A stretch of DNA of 64,000 nucleotides. Origin: Chamaea fasciata (lineage: Eukaryota; Chordata; Aves; Passeriformes; Sylviidae). This document shows positions 1 to 11,400 of the stretch, piece after piece. Location of the stretch: assembly GCA_029207755.1 (NCBI GenBank), contig JARCOQ010000005.1:44665621-44729620 (forward strand), written 5' to 3'. The translations under genes were made by a program, and so were the position numbers. A model generated the notes under the pieces. It saw nothing but the letters and a program-made list of their open reading frames with translations. It had not been told where the DNA came from and ran no database searches. How positions within the stretch are numbered: the stretch's first letter is position 1; each line of letters starts with the position of its first letter.

Positions 1-2284
1 CAGACTTGCTTAGGACGTGCTCCCAAGCGGAATAAACATCAGCTCAACAGGAAGCTCCCACTAATATAGTTTCTACACAACATTCCAGCTGAACACACAC
101 CACCAATGGCATATGTTATCTGTTTTGACTTTTGCATGGTTACAATACACTAAAATTAGGCTGTGTTCTCTAGCAGTGTATAGGAAAGGAGCCAGTTTTT
201 CCATGCTGCCTTGTTTGTTTGGGCTACCTGCATGGTGAGTCAAAGCAGACAAGAATTAATAGCCTATTTAATTCCATTACTGTTAAAAATTAAAATCAAA
301 TGGTGAGATTCTATATAGCAGATTTTAAGAGGACCAAGGCTTGCCATTAGTGCATCCACACTACTCCAGTCCTGGGCAGATGCAGTTTCCCTACAGGGAC
401 TCTTAATGCATCTCCATAAATTTCTCACCAAACCACCTGTCCCTTCCCCACAGTAGAAGTATTGGGCATCGTCCACTCTCACTTGGGAAACAGAGTCCTG
501 GCCCATGTGCCACCTGTCACTGCTCTTTTAGTTGACACAGCATGGCTTGTACCTCCTTCTTCACTGTAAATTACTAGTACCAGGAACCAAAGCACTTTGG
601 ACAAGTACTGCTCAAGAGTAAAAGGATTTCAGCTGAGGCAATGGTTAAAAATGCTTGAGTGGGGTGTGAGGGTAGCTTGAGGTGTTCTAGTGGGTTTTTT
701 GTTGTTTGGTTGGTTTAAATGCCACTAACATTGTTCCCAAAATGCTAAACAAGTACCTGTTTGAGCTCATCTCTGATCTGTACCAGTTTCATCATTTGCC
801 TTCAGCTCTTTTTTTTTTCCTTTCACATTTTCATTTCCAAGCTTAAGACTGACACATCCAGATATGCAGCTGCTTTGCCTACTTCGGCTCAATGCTCAAC
901 TGGCACTACTTTATTTATCTGAAACTTTTTATTGTATGCTTTCTCATCTTTGATCCCTATTTCACTTCCTCTTGCTTTGGTGCAATTTAACTCTTTGGTG
1001 TTCAAGTACATAACAATTTACTGAACTGAGGAAAGATGTTCTATCATTCACAGATTCATAAAAACAATGTAAACATGACCCAAGGTTCCCAGGACAGCAA
1101 TGGCACAGACCTGCAGGACGTCCATGCAGGCTACAAAGCTGCTTCATTCTGCAGTATCAGCCTCAGTGCATCTCTCAGTACCTACATACTTGTACAGCAA
1201 TCTCTGAGGACTGAGAAATTTTTTCCACTGCCTTCCCAGGAAAACCTAGTCCTGACTGTTTTGTGATCCATTAATATGTAAATGACAATGACAGTCTCAT
1301 TCAAGTTACAGCAAGGATCTCACTCCACATGTGAGTACACCTCCCTAAAGCAAACACCCAAAGTATTTAATGTGCCAGTGACATAATCTGCAGTCCAAAT
1401 GCAGTAATATCTTCAAATGTTAAATTGAAAAGCAGTACTTAAACTAATAACAACATAGCAATTGCAGTACCAATTAGTAGCAAAAGAGATGTTAAAACAA
1501 AAAGAAGTTACGTTACACCTTTGGAAGTTTTATATTCAATCTGGGACACTGACTTTTTAAAACACCCACCACACAATAATCCAGTACAAGTTGGACACAT
1601 ATTTGGTTGCTAAACTAGGAAATTCTGAAAAGCCACTTCAGACTGACAAATTAATCTTTAAATTCCAGGAAAGTTTGCTTTTCTACATGGAATCTGAATA
1701 GAATTTGGCTTTCTTCATCATTTATTAACTTTCTTCATCATTTATTGTCATACTTTGATGATATGTGGTCAAGCTTGTGCAAAAAAAGGAAAGCGATGAT
1801 TTTTAATTTTGATGAGAGGAACTAGAAGATACTCTATAAGCTTTTACTGACCTCCTATCAGCTATAAGTAGCTAGTGGGAAAAGGAGAGAAGTACTCACA
1901 CAAACTGACTGGGACTGTGGAACCTTATCATGCATAATACAATACTTGAATGCTCTTTGTCTGAAATTCTAGATCCATTTATACCTAGAGAAGTTTGACA
2001 CTCACTTCAGTATAAGAATTTCATTTTATGCAAGCAGTGTATCCGATGAATCCCACTAATAATTTTAACAGATATGTTAAAAACTCTTGTTTTTAAAGCT
2101 GATAGGAAGAAAGCTTTTATACATACTATGCCACAGAATGTACAACCATTTTCTACAGCTCTCCAATATTTCCTGTTAATTTTAACTTTCTGACTTTATT
2201 CAGAATCTACAATCCACAGTTAAATAATCCACATGAGAAGAACACAAGCAGCATGAAAAGTAAAGCCAAAAGAAAAAAAATTAC
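1..2284 (-). other. CEP83 intron sequence, no exon found
   Basis: No coding segment compatible with the next part of CEP83 was seen on the minus strand, so this is read as intron. It is AT-rich. An 18-bp direct duplication with 20-bp period lies at 1709-1746 (core TTCTTCATCATTTATT). No mobile element was recognised. Confidence 0.6.
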
Positions 2285-2442
2285 TTCTCTGTTTCCAGTT
2301 GAGCTTTCTCTGCCTGAGCCCTTGCATGTTGACATTCTTGTTTCAGTCTCTCTATTACTTCCTTCAACTTCTGATTAGATTCCAGCAAATCATTTTCTGA
2401 TTGAGAAACTGAGGCAAGCTGGAGTTGGATATCATTTATTTG
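2285..2442 (-). CDS. CEP83: CEP83 coding exon (residues 466-517, split codon 518); last one in window
   Basis: 158 nt, phase 0 in and phase 2 out. The acceptor is TTTGGTAG and the donor GTAATT. It includes [20 protein letters not shown] and [18 protein letters not shown], aligning with human [17 protein letters not shown] could not find the next exon between 1 and 2,284. Confidence 0.9.
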
Positions 2443-5400
2443 CTACCAAAACAAAAAAAGATTTTTTTTTCCATTTCAGAAGGTATACAAATAACCAAAA
2501 ATTGATTTTGAGATATTGAGACAATGCAAAATGGTGACAGAAACTAGCTTTAGGTTTTCATTAGCCTTTTTGACTTGTTTCTTTTCTCTTTACTCAACAG
2601 TTTCTCCAGAAGCTTTAAAGTAAATCACTATGAGACAAAGGGTTCCTATTGTAATTAAAATGGGAAAGGTAGGCAGAAGTCTTCTGTCACTGAAGTGTCC
2701 CCCAGAACTTCAGAAATCCAACACTCCAGCCCCACAAGACCATGAAATACTTAGTAGCAGAGCTGTGGAACTATCCAGGCTCTTCTGTCTCAATAATACA
2801 CAGTGTGTTAGAGCCAACAGTGACTGTACCAATCAGTTCACAAAACAAGGAAGCACTGAAAAGTCCAACCTCTGCAGCCAGCATATACAAATGATCATTT
2901 CCCTTTCCTTTTCCTCCCCCTACATGGACACATATGTCCCTCAATTTCTGATTTCTGGAGGAAAAAAATAATTGTCTTGAACTTCAAGTGCACACAGTAT
3001 GCAGAGTACTTTGATGCGCAGCTGTTGTTGTTACCTACTAAATAACATCACAGGCAAGCAGGAGTTAAAGAAATACATTTGATTTTCAACACTGCCATCA
3101 ATTGACTCTGCAATAGAAATATACCTCTTTACACTAGTTTGTTCATTTATGAAACATCTGTTAAACACTTGAAGAACCTCAGATGAGAGATGCAGTGTAA
3201 ATGCAAAGCATTACCTAGAAACAATTTATAAGTCTCCATGGCAACTGAATCTCCAGTTAAATAGTGCATAACCATATTCAATATACCAGTCTATAAACAT
3301 TCAGCTTTGAAATTCCTGGTACCCACAAAACACATGAAGCAAAAAGCTGTAATCCATTTATAGAGGTCCAGGAAAGCATGATTGATTTCTGAACACTTCT
3401 CCTTTAAATATCTGAAGTATACATTTCATCCCTCAGGGGAAAAAAAACCCAACAAAACCTTTAAAATTACAATCTTATCTTCGAATACAGGACATGGTTA
3501 CTAAAGGAAAGAATGTATTTCTCTATAAAATGTTACAGTGCAATAAAACCTTACCTGTTTCAGATTAGCATTTTCACATTTCTTTTCTTCCAGCTCTTCT
3601 GCCTGCATAGCTTGCTGTTGAATTTTAAATCTAAAATTGTATAAGACATCCTTCTTTTTATCCAATCAAAATACAGATGTTGTAAATAAGGACAAAACAG
3701 CCTGACTAATAAACAGTATTATTTGAAAGGCTGAGTTAACTTAAAAAGTATTTAAAATCTTTAATTTTCTTAGAATTCACATAGGAATAAGACTTTTGGA
3801 GTATGATTCATTTTACCATGCTGACCTACAAACAAGAACTACAGTAAGCCAAGTAAACTCCCAACCATAATAACAAACTCAGAGACATCATAGTAGGGTC
3901 TTAGTTTGCCAATTGCTGCTATGTTGCCATTGTGGAAAGAAAAATGGTTTACTCTAACACTGGGGATATGCCAGCAGCCAGCACTAAACCAGTTCTAACA
4001 AACATGTATTGCCAAATTATTACTTCAAAATGGTCATTGAAAAAAACACCTCATGGTTCGGACAAAAAGTGTTATCTTTTCAAACAGTTAATTTTTAATT
4101 CTGCACTCTTTTTTACATAGTGCAAAAGATAATTTTGTTTAATCTACTATAATGATCATTTCATAATGAAGATTTCTGTATCTATGATCAGTAAGCTTTT
4201 ATACTGTCTACTGTAAAGACATGAAGGGGGGAAAATGAGAAATTTGTGCTAAGATTAGAAAGGCCACGCTACCGCAAACGCTGAAGTTCCTTTTTGCTAG
4301 ATTCTTCTGCCATCTGCACAGCCCGTAACTTCTCTTCATACTGATCCTTTTCAGATTGTCTCCAAGAATCTTGTTCCAGTTTCGTCTTCTCTAGATCAGC
4401 TAATCTGTTCTCGAGTTCTAACCTAAGACATTATTCAACGTGACACAAGAATCATTACAAGATGCCAGAAGTGTTTCGTTGAGAGTGACATTTTTAAAAG
4501 TAACACAAACCAGTCCTCTTTTAGAAGCTGAGGAGGAAATCAATAGACATACTTCTCATTCTGTAAGGCTGCAATCTTGTCAAAAACTTCCTCTTTGGCA
4601 GCTTGCACTTTACGAATTAGCTCCCGATCCTTTTCTACTAAAAGCACTTTATGATGTTCAACAGCTGCAGTAAGAATTTCCTTGTCAGCCAGCAATCCTG
4701 CATAATACATTAAAAAAGTTAAACATGTCATTATTGATAAGAACCTGCTGAAATCCTGTATTCAAATAACTTTATAAATTCACAAAAGAGAACTAAAAAT
4801 CTCAATTCCAATGACAGAATGAATGGGGGAAGAGGAAAAAACCAAAACACAAGAAAACCAGAAGAGACTTTTCTTAGTGTAACAGTTACATTTCCAAAAC
4901 TTTTGAAAAGTGACCATTACACTGGAATCATGGTCTACAAGAGTTTCTTACTTTAATAAACAAAAGTAATTAAACAGTTGATATTATTACAGATTTAAAC
5001 TCTAGAGCCATTTATACAAAGTGCTTGTGTCTGGATTTAAAACTTCTTAAAAGTGTTCCACAATAGCTATGCAAAGGTCAAGCAGGAAAGTTTTCATTGT
5101 CTTGAAAAGTTTACAGTAAACAATAATTGGTTAACAATGAAACCAGTAACTGGGCCACAACAAATCTCACATTTTAATCCACCTATATTACCAAATGAGG
5201 CATTTCTAAAACTATGAATACATAGGCAGGGATAAATGATACAAACTAAAATCTTGTGACTGACACCTGTGCTCACTGGCAAGTAAGCCAACATGCTCTA
5301 ACAGTGACTCCTGGTTATTTAGCTAATTCAATGATGCAAAAAGAATTCCACAGTAGGTTCAGGTTAACTTAAATCTTGTCTGTATTCAGTTTCATATTTC

Positions 5401-8400
5401 ACAGGGCCCAACATTTTTAGTTTGCAATACACTGTAAATATGTTATCAATACAGAAAACACCACTTTTTAGTTGCTCTTAACAAACTTAATATTAAAGCA
5501 AGTGAACAGAAACAATTGTTTCAGGAAGACAAAGGTACTATTTGGGGCTATGGCCAATCAGTGAGGACAGGTCTCCTTAAAGCTGAGTAACAGTTTAAAC
5601 ACAACTAATACCAGAAAGTTTTGGCCTTTCCACTCTAGAAAGCTATTTCAAGTTGCCTACATACTCAGCTGCACCAGGTATCTTAGAGCAATGCCTATTT
5701 CCTTCAAAGAAAGAGTTAGGTACCGTATTTTGTTTCATGTGGCAGCCTTATGGAATTGGTATCAATTCCACAGACACGGAATCAAAAAAAGCACCCAACC
5801 ACTGAAGCTCTGTGGCATGATAAGGTTTCAAGCAGAGTATGAAACACTTGAGAATTTAGCAATAATAGAAAAAAATAACCATATAAAGTACAAAATTTGA
5901 AACAGATTAGGCTCAGGTTGTGTCACAAATGTACTAATTTACATAAATGAAAAATTGCTCTCAACTGTTCTTTGCCTAGTAGAGCAAGTGAAACAACACA
6001 ATTATTTCAAATAACAAATGAATTGTCAGATCTATGACGTAGACCAGAGGTAGAAGGTGAAGGCTGCTGGGAAGTGTTCAGAGAAAAAAATAATTGTATT
6101 ATTTTAACCAGAAGTAAACAGATAAAATAATTACAAAATAATTTCATCATTTACCATCCATTTCACTTTGAATCTTGTTTCTCTCTCTTTCTACTTCACT
6201 CTTTGTTCTTGCTGCCTCCAGTTTGACATTTGTTACTTCCAACTTATGTGAATGTTTAAGTTCTTTTACCTATGAATTAGTAAAAACCAACATCAAATTA
6301 ACTATAATAAATTTATATATATTTACTTCACTTCTGATTAAAGATACCTCAGAGTCAAGCTAAAATAAAATTAAATTTAATCTCCAAAAGTAAATCAAAA
6401 TAGTGATATCCAAAGCCAGAATATCAACTATTTCCCCAAGTAATTTCAATTTGGTAACTACTTACAGGCCCCCTGGCCTCCTGGAGTGCTACATTAGTTT
6501 CTCAAAATCCAGGTCCTCATAGTTTTAAAGTGCATTTTAAATCAAATACTGCTCTACAGACACATCAAATGGCCTCATAAAAGTAGGAGCTTTAAGAACA
6601 TCAAATCAAAGAAAATTACTGCTTGCATGGAAACTTTCTATAGTTTAGGCATTTGAACGCAGTAATTACACGGTCAATGCGAATTAAATATCTGGAGGAA
6701 AGCACTTATAATGAAAATCCATTCACAATGACAAATGTAATTACAACCTGCTAGCATGTACAAGTGGCAAAAGGTTAAGAATGACACAGTACCTTATTAA
6801 GTATCTACAGGGAAGATTTAGTTCCATATATATTAAGTTGATAGCATTTCAGGGCAACTTGAAAAGATTTAAGGTGGCTTTTTAAAGGCAGAAAATCTAG
6901 AAGCCAAACACATGCACCTGTGCTCAGGAACAGGTTTGGGTGGGAGCAGAAGCAGGTGGAGGTTAGTATAGTAAACCTTCTATTTTTCTCCCTTGGAGAA
7001 ACATCACTGGAACATTTTATTTTGTCCTGCTTCTGGACGGGAACAGAGAAGACCAGCTGATACAAAAAACAAAGACTGTAACAATCTTCTATATATTTTG
7101 GGAGTCCACTGAAAAATGTTTAACAGAAGTTTTCCCCTCCTCTTTAGCATTCACGGGGGCCAAGTACAGTGTATTACATAGAGAGGCTTTAAATAGCGGT
7201 ATAGCTTATATCTTAATCCTATGGTAAATCAGAACTTTTTTTAATGAATGACCAAATTAAATACTTAGCACTCATAAATATGCACTGTAAAAAGATCTCA
7301 AAAAAAAAAAAAATAAAGGGTACAAACATAGAACAAAACCTCTAAGATCTGGTGCCAACCCAACAAAGTGCTAAGTATGTTTTAAGACAATGGTCAACTC
7401 AAAATGCTGTGATGCAATTCTGTACCAAAATGTTTCTGTACAAGTTATGCTCACAGTAGCCCAAGAAAAAGGGTATGCTAACGTGACTGCCCTGCTCCTA
7501 ATATAACCTACATCTCCACAAGCAACTCCAAAGCAGCTTGCTTCCTGTAGCTAATACAGCCTATTCAGAGGATACTTTTTACAGTCTCCAAAAGCCAGAG
7601 CTCTGTTACAGGTAAAAAAAAAAAAAAAAAAAAAGGGAAGAAAGATCAGTTTAAAGCTCTAAAGCCTGGCTGTTTTCATGAACATTAAAAACATGAATAT
7701 AAAGATACCACTTCAAGTCTTGTTCTGTTCAGGAAAAAGACCTAGAAGATGGAATAATAAGAACATAACCTCAATCTTAGAGATACTTTTAGGTATGACA
7801 TTTCTCCTGTAAAGTCACATATTCTTTGTCTTTCAACTGAAACAGGGAGAAATTCCATACTTACTTTAAGTCACAGCAGAAGACATTGTTACCTTATCCT
7901 TAGTGTAAAATGTAAGCAGAAAAACGTAACAGGATGTTAAAAGTATATTTCAGATACCATAAAAGTACTTACTTGAGCAGCTAAGGAATTGACTTCTCGT
8001 TCAGATTTGTGAAGTTTGCTAGTTAAGAGAATGTTTTGCTCATGACTCGTCTGCAGATCTTTCTCAATTCGATCCACCTGCAGCTCAGCAGACTTCTTTT
8101 CTGCCTGGAATGAAGGAAGTATTTTTAAGATTTTTGGAGCGGGGTTGCCTCTTGTGACTCATTGGAAATGTTTGATTGATCTGGGCTTTCAGATTATTAC
8201 TGACTCGTTGTACTATATAATATGATATATAATTATTCATCTTTGCTCAACCATATATTCCAATACAAAAAGGGGCCTTGAATTTTACTTGAAAGTCACA
8301 ACTATTTTGACTAACACCTCCCACACAGAATCACTCCCATTTTCAATCCTCCTTGATAAGGGGTGGTGGTAATCTGACTTGGTTAGGAGGCAGCAGGTGT

Positions 8401-11400
8401 GCCTACCAGTAAATTACTGGGCTGTAAACAACGTAACTACAAATGGTGCTCAAAAAGGTGTAATATGCTGGCCTATGCAGTTATACTGATGGAAGAATTA
8501 GCATCCTGGAGAGGAAATAAAATGCAATTACTGGACTATAGACTCATCTTTACAAGACAAGACCTTGATCTTTACTGAGTATCACAAAGGTAATCTAATA
8601 TATGATGTCACCCTCCTCTTTCTGAACACTTCTGTTTTCGGCAGGGCTCTCTTTAAAGATGTCTAAAAAGATTACAGCACTTTTTAAGTTGAGATCAGGG
8701 CGTTTTGTAACTAAGGTATACAGCACTGATAATAGTAAAAAAGAAAATGAACCATCTATCTGCATGCTGCAACTACAAAGAACCTAGATGAAAAGGCTTG
8801 CTACCTAGAGAGGCAGCAAGAACTGACAGAAGCTCTGAGGACCACAGATGCAGAACACAGTGGAATCCTGGGAAAAGTGCAACAGACCAGAAATACCAAG
8901 GAGAGCAACAGGGAAAGCAACAGCCAAGTACTAAACAACTACAGTAATGTGTTGGAGAAAGAAGAGGCATGGGTAAGCAAAAAAGATGACAGATGAGGAA
9001 AGGATTAAAGAGAGGAGCATCATGTGACATTTTTGAAAAGAATAGAGAATTTACTGCAGCAGAGTATTAACACATTGGTATCTAATTCCAGCTGAGTGGC
9101 AAGTGCTGACATGACCTTCTTACTGACTACAAATATAGATATGACTTGTTTGGAAAGAAGATCATTCAGCAGAATCTCTCAGTTGAGAGACTTCCCAAAG
9201 TTGAAGTGACTCCCAGTCAACTATAATTTGTTTTTAAATCTGAAATGTACAAATTCAAACTGTGGAGTCAATGGCAAAATTATCAGTGATTTCAGTGACA
9301 GTCCTGTCAGGCCAAGTGTTATTCTTACTACACTCTACAGGGAAGCAAAATAATAAAAGAAAGTCTTACCTCTAAAGACCGCATCATGGTCTGCATCTCA
9401 GCTAACTGTCGTGCTTGTACTCTTTGAACATTTTCTGCTTGCACAACACAGTTGTGTCTTTCTGCTCTTAGTTCTTCTACTTCTGCTTCTAAGGCTTTTA
9501 ATTTCTGACACAGTTGTGCCTTTTCTCTAGAAAGTGCCTCCACACGTTTGCTGTCCCTTGTGGGATCAATGCTAAGCAGCTGATTATGGAGTTCTTCCTT
9601 ATCTTTATCCAGTCTTGCAATCTAATAGTTGTTAATCAGAAAAATAAAAAGTTCTTACATTGGTTAGGTATCAGGCAGCAACAACTACAGCAGCTAACAA
9701 TTCAGAAAAGAGCAGCAGTGGACATTTAAACATTAATTTGCTTAGAGCAGGAAACTCAAAGCAAGACCACCTGAATGCCTGTAATTAGTGCGGTCTTTTT
9801 GAGAACACTACAGAGTGCAACACTGATTGATGTCCTCATTAGCACATTGGATGATGGCATGGAGTCACATTCAGCAAGTTTGGCTGTGACACCAAAGTGG
9901 TGGGAAGTGGTCAATCTGTTGGAAGGCCAAACTGCTATCCAGAAGAATCTGGACAAGCTGAAGGAATGGACAGAACTGGGTCCTCTTCAACAACAGCAAG
10001 TCATGCATCTGGGATGGAGTAATCCAGTGCAATAGTACAGGCCCATAGCAACTGTCTAGGAAGCATCTCCATGGAAAAGGATCTGGGGGTCCTAGTGGAT
10101 AACACGCTAAACATTAGTCAGCAGAGCACCCAATTCAATCCTGGCAGATTGGAAGGAGGGTAACTGGCAGACAAAAGAGGTAATCCTTTGTCCCCCTTCC
10201 AATACTGGTAAAGCTGCATCTGGAGTTGGTGTCAATTCCAGATGGCCACTAAGGTTCAGAGGGATGGGGAACATGACACATAAGGACAAGCCAAGAGACC
10301 TAAGCCTCAGCTTGGAAAAGATGCACAGTGGGGGGAAGAGAAGCAACAGGCACAGTTTGGAACATGTGAAGTTCCAATTATGTATTATGAAAAATGTTTA
10401 CCATGAAGATGGTTAAACACTGAAAGAGTCTGGCCAAAATAATTACGGAATCCCCACCCTTGCAGATGTTCAAGACTTGGCTGGACATGGACCTGAGCAA
10501 CCTGATCTCATTACACTTCAGTATTCTAAGCAGGATTTTGGACTAGAAAGAGTCTCTTCCAATTTACCTTATGATTCCACTATATTATAATTACAACAAA
10601 ACCCAAATCTGCTAATAACTCCAGACAGCCAGCATGACTGGGCCCAACAGACAACAAACAAAACAAAAACACACAAAAAAGGAAAAAGACACACAGAAAA
10701 AACCCCAACCAAACAAAAAAACCCAGTAACAACAACAACAAAAAAACCCAGCTCTCTCTTACAAGGTAGTACAAAAGGTACAAACCAATCTGGAGACTGT
10801 AATTAACAAACATAAATACATAGATTGTTAAATTTCAAAACAAGGTACATGGACTGAATATAATAGTGGGGGGGAAAGAGTAAGAAAGAAAGGTATGTAA
10901 GAATTCTCTCCCTATTTGGAGACTAGTCCAAACTCTGATCTGCAGCAGGCCTTTTAAAAGCTTCACCAGCGCTCTCCACGAAAAAACCTGATTTCTTGCA
11001 GCAAGAGCCCTCCAAATTTTATGAGGAGATTCAATTGCATGATATGCCCAAGCCATCATTTAAGAATTAGGATGTTTTTATAGCCTCCTTGTGCAAAATG
11101 ACATGGAATGTTAAAAAGCCTTTGAGAGAAACCAGATCACACTGTGCCCTGGGCTCAAGGTAGTTCCATTGTGTGTAAGTGTGCTAATTAGCTGCAGGAC
11201 TAGCACAGATTCAACAAGCCTGTGAGAGAGGCAGGCTGTAAAGCAGCATGTGGGTTTAGCTTCAGGAAGGACAACTGTTCTGTTTTTAATGCACTGCATT
11301 TGCAAACTTGGATTGATTTTGAAAGTGATGATTGCTTTGATTTGTGTCTGATGTTTGGGGTAATACATTTAAATCTGGCATCTTAGAATATATGCTTCCA

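Larger units (their letters stand above)
2443..9369 (-). other. CEP83 introns between the seven 3' exons in window
   Basis: The non-exonic stretches (2443-3554, 3631-4272, 4423-4552, 4698-6154, 6270-7972, 8105-9369) are AT-rich intron with no recognisable mobile element. They contain an A21 run at 7614-7634 and an X-box-like motif at 3232-3245, listed separately. Short open frames here do not resemble known proteins. Confidence 0.7.

Noticed and set aside
2630..2971. 113-codon + strand open frame
   Set aside because: Lies in a CEP83 intron, antisense, low similarity to anything known and no codon structure suggesting selection.
9775..10035. 86-codon + strand open frame as a gene
   Set aside because: It is a remnant of the CR1 reverse-transcriptase C-terminal region inside a degenerate CR1 copy.
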